Position numbers and translations under genes: made by a program. DNA of 64,000 nucleotides from Spinellus fusiger. Lineage: Eukaryota; Mucoromycota; Mucoromycetes; Mucorales; Phycomycetaceae. Positions 45,810-55,770 of this stretch are shown piece after piece. Every line of letters starts with the position of its first letter. The first letter of the stretch is position 1. Location: positions 248,001 through 312,000 of the forward strand of contig JALLLS010000008.1 of the NCBI GenBank assembly GCA_025094145.1. The letters are read 5' to 3'. Below the pieces are notes generated by a model. The model was given only the letters and a program-made list of their open reading frames with translations, had not been told where the DNA came from and did not search any database.

Positions 45810-47606
45810 ATCAAAAAAGTAAAAAAAAATAGATGAAGAAACAATAATCTTGAAACAATATTTATAGTTGATTAAAAAATCTGAGTCTACTAAAATCTTA
45901 TCTTGATAGGTATATCTAATTTATTATTTCTGTAGATAAGCTTTATTGATAACTCTCGTAGGTTACAGCAAAATTGTAAGTACAGCCACGGACAGGGAAA
46001 ATCTTCCTAAATCAGAGGTTTGTTTAGAATAAAAACGATTATAATGATTTCATTAACAAATCTTTCACCCATAGTTGATCATTGAATTTGTTAAGTTTTT
46101 CTTAACTTTTAGAGTAAAATATTAATTTGAAAGACAGACAAATAGAGAATATAACATTAAACAGCAACCAAGAAGCTACAGATTCATAATATATTATTTG
46201 TTCTATATTAGCTTATTATGGATGGAAGTAATTTATTTTGTGTGCTATACATTAGGACATAATAAATAATAAATAATTTAAAATCCCATTGGGATTTGTT
46301 TATGTTTAACATTTACTATTCTGTGGCTGTGGCTGTTGTAATTTGTTTCAGCAATGGACCCTAGACCTTCAAAACTTCATCAGAGCTCTCTCTATAACTC
46401 ATAGTGACCATAAATAAGTTAATAAAAACTTTGAGTATATCCCTGACATATTTCAATCCACGGAAAAAGATAATATCCTTATATCCAGATATATTGTTAT
46501 TTTGAAATCAATTAGTTTATTCTACAAATAGAAGTATTTGTATTAGAACAATAATCTGTTAGACATGGATAAACTTTCAGAATACATACTGCTTTTCACT
46601 ATGTACAGACTCTTAGGTTAGCAGCTGAAACATTCCTATATCCCACTGTAAGACTACTGAGTTTCTTAGTGGTGTCTGAGCACTATAAGAAACACTTATT
46701 TTACTTTATTGCTGATAATGAACTATTGTTAATATTTATGAGACTGTATTGCGAACCATTAGAACACATAATAGGGTGTTACTGTTCATGTGTCTAGCAA
46801 AGCTGTTTATTAACCTAATTTACTCTTGCCTTCCTGTGTCTTCTTTTTTGGATGTAGATTTATGAACAATAGTATCAGATGGTTAGTCTAGTTTACCAAG
46901 AAACATTCATAGTCTAACTATGAAAACCTCTATTCCCATGCTTTTGATGAGCCTAGTCTTGGGTTGAAGGATATAATAGCCAGTTACACTCTAATCAAAC
47001 TTCAATAATGCTTGTCTATTAATAAATCGTGTAAGAACATAGTAAAAGTATCAAAACTACTATAGGAATTAATTATAGTAAAGATATGTTATAACAAGTA
47101 TATATAACAGTATATATAAAGTTACAATGAATGACAGAAAAAAAACAACAATTGTATGTCCATTTTCTTATTAGTACAAGATTCGGACAGTTTAAAATAA
47201 AAGGCTCAAACACTTTCTATGTTCTACTCTTTTTTCATTCTTTTTTCTTCTTCTTTTCTCTCTCATTTAGACTCATCTATCCACAATGGTTTATATCTAC
47301 AACCCTCTTTTCATTTTATCCCCACATAGAATACTTATGGAATTCAATGAGTAAATAATAATAATAAACAAATAAAACATACAATAAAAGCACTATAAGT
47401 ACTACTCATTGATTTATAGTTGCTTCTTTTTTTCCCACAATCTCATTACTTACTCTCCCTTTCATAGTTTTTAATAGTGTGAGAATAGTACAAACAACAT
47501 TCGCAAATAAAATAAAAGCACTTTAATCTGTATAACTGTAACAATAAGAATAAGTTGTATGTATGTATAAAAAGAGGCAAAACGGAAATAATAGCTTCTT
47601 TATCTA
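45810..47606. other. Intergenic region upstream of the peptide transporter
   Basis: About 1.8 kb, AT-rich, no gene supported. The transporter promoter should lie in the first few hundred bases after 45809. A 75-codon plus-strand frame at 47131-47358 has no motif. None of the window's repeat families is seen. Confidence 0.45.
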
Positions 47607-48502
47607 TCAGGCAGCCAACTCCATTGGTCTCTCTTTCTCTCTTGATTGATCTATAACAAAGTAAGTGCCATGGCAATTTATTTCCTTGTTAGCCTATCTG
47701 GTAGTGAAAATATAAAATATACCTTCTGGAATGTGATCTGGTGCTTGTGGCAATGTTGTACTAGAAATTGGTATTTCTGATACAAGTGTGCTTGGCACTT
47801 TAGGAAGTGCAGCAGTAATCTATACGAATTAGTATATATTATTAGTTGGTATCGCTCACTTCTTCTTGCTGTAGTTGTTCCAGTTGAAGCATAATATCTT
47901 CTTCATCTTGGGCTGACATTTGTCCACTCAATATCTCATCCAGTTCCTTAAAAGATAGCTTATTAGTCATCTTTGCCACCAGAGCAGACTAATTTCTCTT
48001 ATTTACATTCTGGTATGCAATAGCCTCTGCTGTATCATCCATAAGACGTTCCACATCCTCAAGCGACATTTCCTTATGTATTTCCTTGAGAATAGCATTT
48101 CCTCCTTTTAGACCTTCCATCACCTCCTTTTCTACAAGCGCATATTCGATGGAGTGTGTCTATATGCACATGAGTCAAGGGTTATACTCATATTATTCTT
48201 ATACACACCAGTTCCTCAAGGTTTAATAACTGCTGTCCAGTCTTTTCCAATAGTTGTTCCTGGTACTTTTTTTTCTTAAGAGCTAAAAGTGCCTTTTTCT
48301 TATTGCCTTGTCCAAGTGCTTTGCGTGCTTCTTCTACTTCTCTTTCCAATACCACAGAGACCTGTATGTCATGTCAGTCATGTCTCTCATTGCTTTAACC
48401 TACCTTTTTCTGGTACTGTTTCAGTTTGTCTCTTTGAATCTTTAGGTCTAGAATAGCTCTGTCTTGAGATGTAATGGCACTTTTAGATTGTTTTCCACCC
48501 AT
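47607..48502 (-). CDS. VPS20: ESCRT-III subunit VPS20/CHMP6
   Basis: Nucleator of ESCRT-III polymers on endosomes, linking ESCRT-II to Snf7 during multivesicular-body sorting. Six exons: 48404-48502, 48209-48361, 48007-48159, 47860-47946, 47723-47819 and 47607-47650, all GT-AG and in frame, 210 aa. The N-terminus MGGKQSKS has the Gly2 expected for myristoylation, followed by the basic helix 1 (RAILDLKIQRDKLKQYQKK) typical of Vps20/CHMP6. Helix 2 has KALLALKKKKYQEQLL. The acidic C-terminal half (EDVERLMDDTAEAIAYQNEL) and the end ERPMELAA fit the autoinhibitory and MIT-interacting region. Basic N-half and acidic C-half are as in the family. Confidence 0.94.
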
Positions 48503-49215
48503 GCTTAATGAACCAGAAAACAAAAAAGGTAATCTATATAATGCCTTTTGTGAATGCATTGTCACGTGATATCTTTAAAGAATTAAAAAGACTGCCTGAC
48601 CCTGTGAAACAACTAACCTTACTTCTCTTGAGATAAGTAGTCTTGAAGATAGAGTTGCATCTATTTATATTAAGATACATGCCCTTGACCTAGAGTTATT
48701 TTTTTCAAAAGATTATAATTAGATGACCGTCAATATTTTGTAGAAACAAAGCATAATGATGTGTAAAAGAAAGCAGTATAAGAGTACAGAGGTGTACTGT
48801 TTATTTCATGTACAGTGAGGTACCTTTATTAATATTATAAATATATTTGTCCACTCCATAGTCATACTAATATTGACAGTGCCTGGTTGTATGGAGTGCA
48901 TTGATCATCTTCCTTCATGTAAGATATTTGCCAGATTTATGTTGGTTAGAAATATGTGGTCTATCCTCATAAAACAAATCAAACAGAAACAAGTCTTTTC
49001 ACTCAAGTTAGTATCGGAAAGTACAGGCAGAGACCGTCCCAGTTCCAATGAGGATTCTCTGTAGTAGACTGCGTATGCATAAGCATAAGCATCAGATACA
49101 AGAAGGGCTGCTCCTGATACTCAAGATGAGAGAGTATACAAGTGAACAACTTATTAGATATTTGCAACTGACAAATAAATAGATCTATCACATAATTCCA
49201 TTCTCTGTTTTATTC
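48503..49215. other. Intergenic region upstream of VPS20
   Basis: Contains the VPS20 promoter. A short frame near 48588-48645 (LPDPVKQLTLLLL-like) and a 63-codon frame at 48873-49064 look protein-like but match no family I know. Nothing else supported. Confidence 0.4.
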
Positions 49216-50474
49216 TACACATCCAAAGATTCTTGGGATATGTAAGGAAATACACAGAGAATAAAATCATATTACTTTTATGATTGGCTAATGTGTTCGA
49301 AAAGCCCTTTTTGCTGTCTAAATGAAATTTAAAGTTCTGTCTGCCTATTTTAGCAATGACTATTGACTTTGCAATGAAACGCTATAAAGTTGAATATAAA
49401 AAGAAATGAAACTGATATTGCAATTAAGTCACTGCATTTATTGATTAACTTAATGTCATTGTTAAACTCACAGTGTATTCATTCATTGAACGAATATCCA
49501 TTATTAATTCAACTACCTTATTATAACTGGTATTAACAGTGGTATTTAATGATAATAAGGTATTGTTTCTAATACTGTCCTTTAGGTCCAAGGCAAAAAG
49601 AGTGTGAATTGTTTGACTTGTGAATTCTATGAGTAAAGGGCTAAATTATAATACACTAGAATAGAGAGAAGAATATTATTTGTTTTGATATTCCCTTCTT
49701 TTTGTTGTTTCCAACACTGCACATACAACTTGACACCTAAGTACTTGTCAAGCTGAGCATAACTGAGCAAGGTAATGTGCTATTATTAACAAATTATAAC
49801 AATAGAAAGAAGTGATAGATACTATCAAAGGCTATTCTTAAGATAAAAAAGTAAGCATTGTCTTCATCTGGGCTTGAGTTCAATGTAATCCACAAGACAC
49901 TCATTGTATTATTAATAAATAAAGACTCTCAAGTCAGTCTTAGGTAGTCTTCTCTACTGTCTAGGGTGTCTAGGGTGTCTAGGGTATATTCTTTAGTGGT
50001 ATCTATCTCCCAAGGACAAATCACAAGGTTTTTAGGGGTGTATTCTATTGCTATGAGGGAATGTAATTAGGCAGTAGCCATGGTCATAATATAGTATTGG
50101 CTATATTATTATAATAAACAATATACTTTATTGATAATACAATTTGATATTGAGGTACTCTACAAAAGAAGATAATAGATACACTATTTTCGGAAATTAT
50201 TTGCACAACGTCAGAATAAATTGCACACTTTTTTTTTCATTTTTGTACAATAATATTTCGATAAGTGTGCAAAAAATATTTATGAAATTGTGCGAATTAT
50301 AAAACATAAACTGTGCGAAAAATGAAAAAAAAAAAAAGTATGCAAATGATTCCCGAAAATAGTGTATCCACAAACCTTTGATTTTGAATACTTCTATGTA
50401 AAAGGAAATATCTTGTCTGAACGTAAAGGGAAGAACGTATCACTGCTTAAACCAGAAAAATCTTTGAGTATGTA
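49216..50474 (-). mobile_element. Fanzor-type element, family B, deletion copy B4
   Basis: Inverted relative of B3. On the minus strand it runs from TACATACTCAAAGATTTTTC (left end, at 50474) to a right end near CCCAAGAATCTTTGGATGTG (to 49216). It keeps the shared left region and an exon-like frame at about 49440-49620 on the minus strand (LDLKDSIRNNTLLSLNTTVN, then VVELIMDIRSMNEY) that aligns with B3 codon by codon with many substitutions. The catalytic C-terminus is missing. A MITE is inserted at 50182-50364. Confidence 0.6.
50182..50364. repeat. MITE with CACTATTTTCGG ends, short form
   Basis: 183 bp between TA dinucleotides (50180-50181, 50365-50366) with ends CACTATTTTCGG and CCGAAAATAGTG shared with the MITE at 41102-41512; the interiors differ. 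It sits inside Fanzor-type copy B4, whose sequence resumes on each side, which shows it was inserted later. Confidence 0.8.
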
Positions 50475-51502
50475 CGGAAACTACTTTATATGAATATATT
50501 ATGTACTACTGTCTTTCTAAGGCATAGCTTCAGAATAGAAGTATTTGTCTATCCAATAGATTTCACAGAAAACCAGCTATCTTTTTTTACAGATTTTTTT
50601 TGGCACTTTAGCTATTTAAATATTGTTGCACAACTATACAGTAATCTTATACCCTAAGGATTCACAGCAGTAGGTGTAGTAGTAGTAGTAGTTTTTTTTA
50701 TTAAAAAAATAGTAGTCAAACTTTACAATTTTTTATTACGTATTCAGAGTAGTTTGATCCAAAAAAGAAAGTATTTGCTCACTTGTTTGAAAATAAATTG
50801 GTCATAAGAATAGTCTTATTTGGTCTCTTTACTGAAATATGCTTTCTCATCTTCCTCATTTAAACCCGTTAGTTTTTAGACATATAGTTTTTTTACGAGG
50901 ACGGTAGTGACAATATTTTTGATAAAGAGAGCAAAGAATTCACAACTTTCATTGAGGAAAAGTAATTCTGGTTGAGAAGTTTGACTGATCTACAAAAGTG
51001 TATCAAAAACAAAGAAGTTCAGTTTGAATTGACTGTTTTTCGCGACTTTATAATGAAAAAGGCTCATCCTAGGAGGAAAAGAGCTAATCAGTACAATATT
51101 TACACTAATGAAGACCACAGAATATTTTTTTAAAAGAAAAACTTATGAAGCTAAATCAGGCAGCTAAAGCCGAGAATGTCAACTATGATACTGCATAAAA
51201 ATGGAAACAAGTATATAATAATACAGAAAAACCCGTTGTTTATGTACCCAAGATTGTTTATATTATTTACTTTTGTCTATGATGAATATAGAAATATATT
51301 AAAAACTCAATAGAATGTATGATTTAATATGATTATTGTAAACTATACTATAATTGTGAATATACTTATGAAATATAACTAGCTTTATTTTCAAGACAGT
51401 AGAAGTTCATAGATATATTGCTATACTTCTATTACATATGACACGTAGGAGGATGGTCCTCCATCAACATACTAAACCAACACTACATACCTTACCGTTA
51501 TA
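50475..51502. other. Intergenic region with a transposase-like relic
   Basis: Between about 51050 and 51255 the plus strand reads, in broken frames, KKAHPRRKRANQYNIYTNED, then LNQAAKAENVNYDTA with KWKQVYNN, and KPVVYVPKI. The second part looks like a helix-turn-helix at the start of a DDE transposase. Stops and a missing core show it is dead. The rest is AT-rich without features. Confidence 0.45.
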
Positions 51503-52846
51503 CATTGTCCAGCAATATATATAAGATTTAATTTTCTAATATGATTCTTGTATAGATAAACAATTATTCTTTGTCATAAAAACACACATTAAACACATGG
51601 TAGGAACTTAAAGATTGGGTGAAGTATAAAGAAGGTCAAAAGGATAATAAATACGGGTTTATTGGGTGAAAACCCTTAGTATTTGGTGTTTTTATTCTTT
51701 ACTTATACAACAGCTCTACACATCAGATACATGCTATCAATGAGGTTGTTGGTAACCTACTTAGGGGGTTTCTCCCATTCTTGGACTAAAAGAGCCTTCA
51801 TATCCTAGAGAGTGCTTGATGAAACCATCCTCTTACAAATCACTTTGTAAAGCTCATATCTCAGATGCTCGATTGTGTTTAGGTCAGGGCTTTGAGAAGG
51901 TCACCTCTCCATAGTGACTATGCTTCTGTTATTCTTTCATTTCCAAGTCTTCTTACTAGTATGACAACTAAAAGTGTCCTCTTGAAAAACATAGCCTGCC
52001 ACTGGATTCAATGCGGAAAGACAAGCTTGCTTGGGGTAAAAGGCCTATTCTAAAACACTAGTGCATTTGGCACTATTGATGGACCCCTCCACCGTAACAA
52101 TTCTACCAACATCTTCACCAGAGAAAGAACCCCACACCATTACCTCTCCATCAAGCTTCATCATTTTATTAAAATTCTTTGGGGGAAGTTCCTCCTTCCT
52201 ATGCACCAATATGTTACAATTGTTGTTGCTCATCAACTGAAACTTTGACTCATCAGACCAGATGACTCCTTTCCAGTCTTCCTCAGTATAGTAGAGGTAG
52301 ACTGTGGCCCAATTAAGCCTCAAAATTTTGTGCTTGTCCGTGAGTGCAGAATTTCTGATCACCCTGTAAAAAGACAGGCCAATCTTCATTTTCTGTAATA
52401 TGGTCATGGACACCTAAGTGACCATTCCCTTATGAAGCTCTTTCATGCTCTGAAATGAATCCCTTTCTACCTCACATATAACCTCTCTTGTATCTCTCAG
52501 TCAGAATGGGCTTGCTCTCAGAGTCCTTTTCTGCTTTGAAACAGCCAATTTTTCTGTATCTATTTATAATCAGACTGACAGTGGGCCAACTGATACCAAA
52601 CATGGCTGAAATATCCACATGTCTGATGCCATGTTGAGTGGCCTAGTGAACAATGAGTTGGCGATTAAATCCATCAATATTCTTATTATTTCTAATAGGA
52701 TTTTTGGATATTTCTTTAGTGTTAGAAATAATATATGCTATAGCGAAAAGAAGAAGAAATGAGAAATAGGTATAAAAAAAAGAACTTTTTTGAGCAAAAT
52801 AAAGGTCGGGAATTGAAAAGGATTATATAATTTCTGCTGGACACTG
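51503..52846 (-). mobile_element. Degenerate Tc1-A element, copy 3
   Basis: TA-flanked (51501-51502, 52847-52848); ends CATTGTCCAGCA and, reversed, CAGTGTCCAGCA. On the minus strand a decayed transposase is recognisable: YRVIRNSALTDKHKILRLNWA and VIWSDESKFQLM at 52045-52413 with the first catalytic Asp, and N- and C-terminal relics elsewhere. The outer TIR sequence differs from copies 1, 2 and 4 apart from the terminal CAGTG. Confidence 0.8.
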
Positions 52847-52849
52847 TAG

Positions 52850-53179
52850 TAAAAAAATCCCTCGTTGGATTTCGAATCGCCACAGGATGACGGTTATCTT
52901 TTTGGTGTCCTGGTTTCCTTGCTGACTTTATGGCCTTTTGGATGTCTATTCATAATTCTTATTTTACCATCATCTCCACTCATTTTTCATCATTTTTTCC
53001 CTCATTGAAGTTTTGTATTTCTCTTGTCCTTCTGTTTCCTTTCTCTTTGCATTATTCTTTTCACTTTTGTATTTGAAGTGTTTCTATGTTTATTCTTATT
53101 TTTCAAACAATCTCACAGGGTGGCTAATATGCCCAATGCGCGAATAGCAAATCACGCCCAAAAATAAAAAATACTTTGA
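52850..53179 (+). mobile_element. Small retroposon at the right end of Tc1-A copy 3
   Basis: 330-bp copy of the retroposon 3' half (GGATTTCGAATCGCCACAGG, GGCCTTTTGGATGTCTATTC, GCCCAATGCGCGAATAG, ending ATACTTTGA). The flanks share ACTGTAG (52843-52849 and 53180-53186); only seven bases of duplication remain or were made. It sits directly outside the CACTGTA end of Tc1-A copy 3. Confidence 0.75.
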
Positions 53180-53205
53180 ACTGTAGAGACCTGAGTGTAG
53201 GACTA

Positions 53206-54503
53206 CAGTCACGCACAATTGAATTTAATGCTTGCCTAAATATTAATAAAATAATACTTATTTTTTTGCATAAAACTCTTCTTCTTTCCGAATAGTGTTA
53301 AACCAACATAACATATCAGATAGATATTCAAAAACTTACATTTGTGGAGAATAGGAAAAGGCAAAAGATAGAAGAAGATGGGGCATTTATTACCAGTTGA
53401 AGGCTGGATTAATATTGACTGTCACTGCAAACGTAGTTGAGATGAAAAAGACCAACAGTTCAGAATAGTATCAGGAACATCAAAGAATATGGGTCACCAT
53501 TACGTTTAAATAGTCATGGAAAACATAAAGATGTGAATAAGAGGGACCTCAGACATCCTGAAAAAGTCATTAGAAAGGACCCATTTGCCTTGTATAGTCA
53601 TCTAAAATAGAAAAATGTTGAAGATTCAGGTTGATGCATGTAGAAGCACCATTACCAGCTACTGCAAGTAGTTAGGTTTTGGATCTTTTTCTCCAGCTCA
53701 CAAGGCAGCATTAACTGAGAAAAGGATAAACGGCTTCTTTGGGCTAAGGAGTATGTCCATTGGACGAACGACCAGTGGAGAGGTGTTATTTAGTCTGATG
53801 AGTCGAGGTACACCGTGAAAGGGAACAATGGTGGTGCGTGTGTCATCATAAAAGTTGGAGAAAGGTATGATCCTAATCCTATTGTTTTTAAAAACGAAGT
53901 TTAGTGGTGGTGAGGTCATGCTTTGGAGCTGTTTCTGGGCGAGCGGATTTAGCCCATAAGTCTTTGTTGATGGCACTGTAAACCAAGACAAATATTGATA
54001 TATTTTGGCTAGTGAGCTCTATCCTTAGTACATAGATTTGTATCAGAAAAAGAACAGAGAATTCCTGTTACAAGAAGTTGATGCCAGATGGTGGAAATAG
54101 ACGCATCAAATTAGGGACTTTGATTAATAGCTCACAAATCCCTGACTTGAACTCAATTGAACATATCTGGTGGGCCTTGGAAAGAAGAGCATTTATTGTC
54201 AATGTTGAAAGTTTGAAGGCTCTGCTTTCAGAAGAGTGGGAGAGGGTTGGTATTGAACTTGCACAATAATAAATTCAAAGTATGACTGACAGATGCCAGG
54301 CAGTTATTGATGCCAAAGAAGGCCCAAAAAATACTAATTCCTATTATTATTATTTCTATAATTAAAGAGGTTGAGCTTTATTGTGTGAAAGTTTGAAGCT
54401 TTTAGATCAAATATGGAGTGTTTTTATGTAATGTTGAACATATCCTAAATATTTCGTCCTGAAATTTATTTTCAAAAGTATTAAGTTCAATTGGGTATGA
54501 CTG
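53206..54503 (+). mobile_element. Tc1-like family B, copy 2
   Basis: TA-flanked (53204-53205, 54504-54505), same left end as copy 1 (CAGTCACGCACAATTGAATT). The first about 860 bp match copy 1 almost base for base; the last about 430 bp are clearly diverged, with small deletions. The transposase is broken: the DLNSIEHIWWALERR Glu motif is readable at 54150-54190. No functional product. Confidence 0.85.
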
Positions 54504-55014
54504 TATTATCAGTGAAATATATCGTTTATGAATAAATTTGTTAATGAATAAATTTGTTTATAATAATAATATAACTAATACTATAATATAACTATAGCTG
54601 CTGTTGTTCTAAGCGTATCCATTAAGGCAATAGAATCCACACCCTAAAAGCCTAATGATTTATCCTCGGGAGATAGGTAACTATGCTCAGGAGTATATCC
54701 TAGACACTATTGACAGTATATAAGGAAGAAGAATACCTAAGGCTAACTTGAAAATAACAAGCTATATATTATCTATTAGTATAAGAGTTAGTATTATGTC
54801 TTATGGATTGCAATGAGCTCAAGCCCAGATGAAGACACTACTTACCTTTTTTACTTCCAGAACAGCCTTTAGTGGTGTCTATCGCTTTTCACTTCTTGAT
54901 TCTTTTTGTTAATAATAGCACAATACCTTACTCACTTATGCTCATCTTGACAATTAGTTAAGTTTTAAGTTCCATGAACTAGTGAGAGGTATTGGAATAA
55001 GAAGAATGTTGAAG

Positions 55015-55658
55015 AAAGAGAGGTTCACGGTGTTCCTTATTGATTAGTTCAAAATATCCAGTCTTTGTCCTGCCTGTAAGAACGGTGAGCTTGATAATTT
55101 CAAGAAAGTGCAACACCCCAAGACCCTTCAGAAGAGAGAAGAATCTTACAGTGACATGTCATGGTCTTTTAAGGTAAAAAGCTTATAAATATGATAGTCA
55201 AAGAAAAGACCAATAAGTTTATTATTATTACTATTATTATTATTTTATTTAGGTGCAAAAACCAACAATGTTTGAAGATCATGACCAAATCTGCTGGAGT
55301 TTCTGATGAGATGATTTCTCAATACTTTTGGAATCAGGACATGGCAGCAACATTGAACTTTTGTCATGTTCGTTTTTTGGGCTAAGAGAAGAAGGCAAAC
55401 GGCCCAAATGCTTTTGTCGATCCAAGACATTACAGTCTGTTGGTACCAAAAGAAAGGAGTCGCCCTTGGCTAGTAGTATCCAATCCACCAAAACATCAAA
55501 GAAGAATCCGGTGTAGTTATCGTTACACTAAACCAAGATACACATGTCTTTTTTTGAACCATACTACATTTCTATACTATAATTTCCCCAAAGATGCACT
55601 AATACTTTATGAAGATAGTGTAGCTATTGCTAGAATAGGCAGACAGGGTTTGAAGTAG
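55015..55658 (+). pseudogene. Fanzor/TnpB-like nuclease remnant (family B)
   Basis: Plus-strand reading: RFTVFLID-stop-FKISSLCPACKNGELDNF, then, after a frameshift, TVTCHGLLRCKNQQC across an apparent intron (GTAAAA at about 55175 to TTTAG near 55253), then YFWNQDMAATLNFCHVRF and, after another frameshift, REEGKRPKCFCRSK. This is the order RuvC-II Glu (here the TAG at 55045-55047), zinc ribbon, RuvC-III Asp (GAC at 55338-55340), basic tail. Stop and frameshifts make it inactive. The similarity to fungal Fanzor C-termini is from memory of motif layout and needs a profile search. Confidence 0.55.
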
Positions 55659-55770
55659 TTCATTTAGACAGCAAAAATACTCTTTTAAAACACATTAGCC
55701 AATCATAAGAATATTGCGATTTTATTGTCCGTGTATTTACTTTTATATCCCAAAAATCTTTAGGTGTGTA
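55068..55770. repeat. 703-bp inverted repeat, left arm
   Basis: Reverse complement of 59496-60198 (mirror sum 115266). Five chance frames of 61-72 codons recur identically in both arms, which means near-complete identity. Confidence 0.85.

Larger units (their letters stand above)
54504..55770 (+). mobile_element. Fanzor-type element, family B, copy B1 (left end lost)
   Basis: Begins inside the family's left region (ATTATCAGTGAAATATATCG) directly behind Tc1-B copy 2, so the true left end is missing. The right end CCCAAAAATCTTTAGGTGTG ends at 55770. It carries the best family B catalytic remnant (see pseudogene). Bases 55068-55770 are the exact reverse complement of 59496-60198 as far as checked. 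Confidence 0.65.

Noticed and set aside
49960..49985. Tandem GTGTCTAGG units considered as a CRISPR-like or satellite array
   Set aside because: Only two to three 10-bp units within a known repeat family; no spacers.
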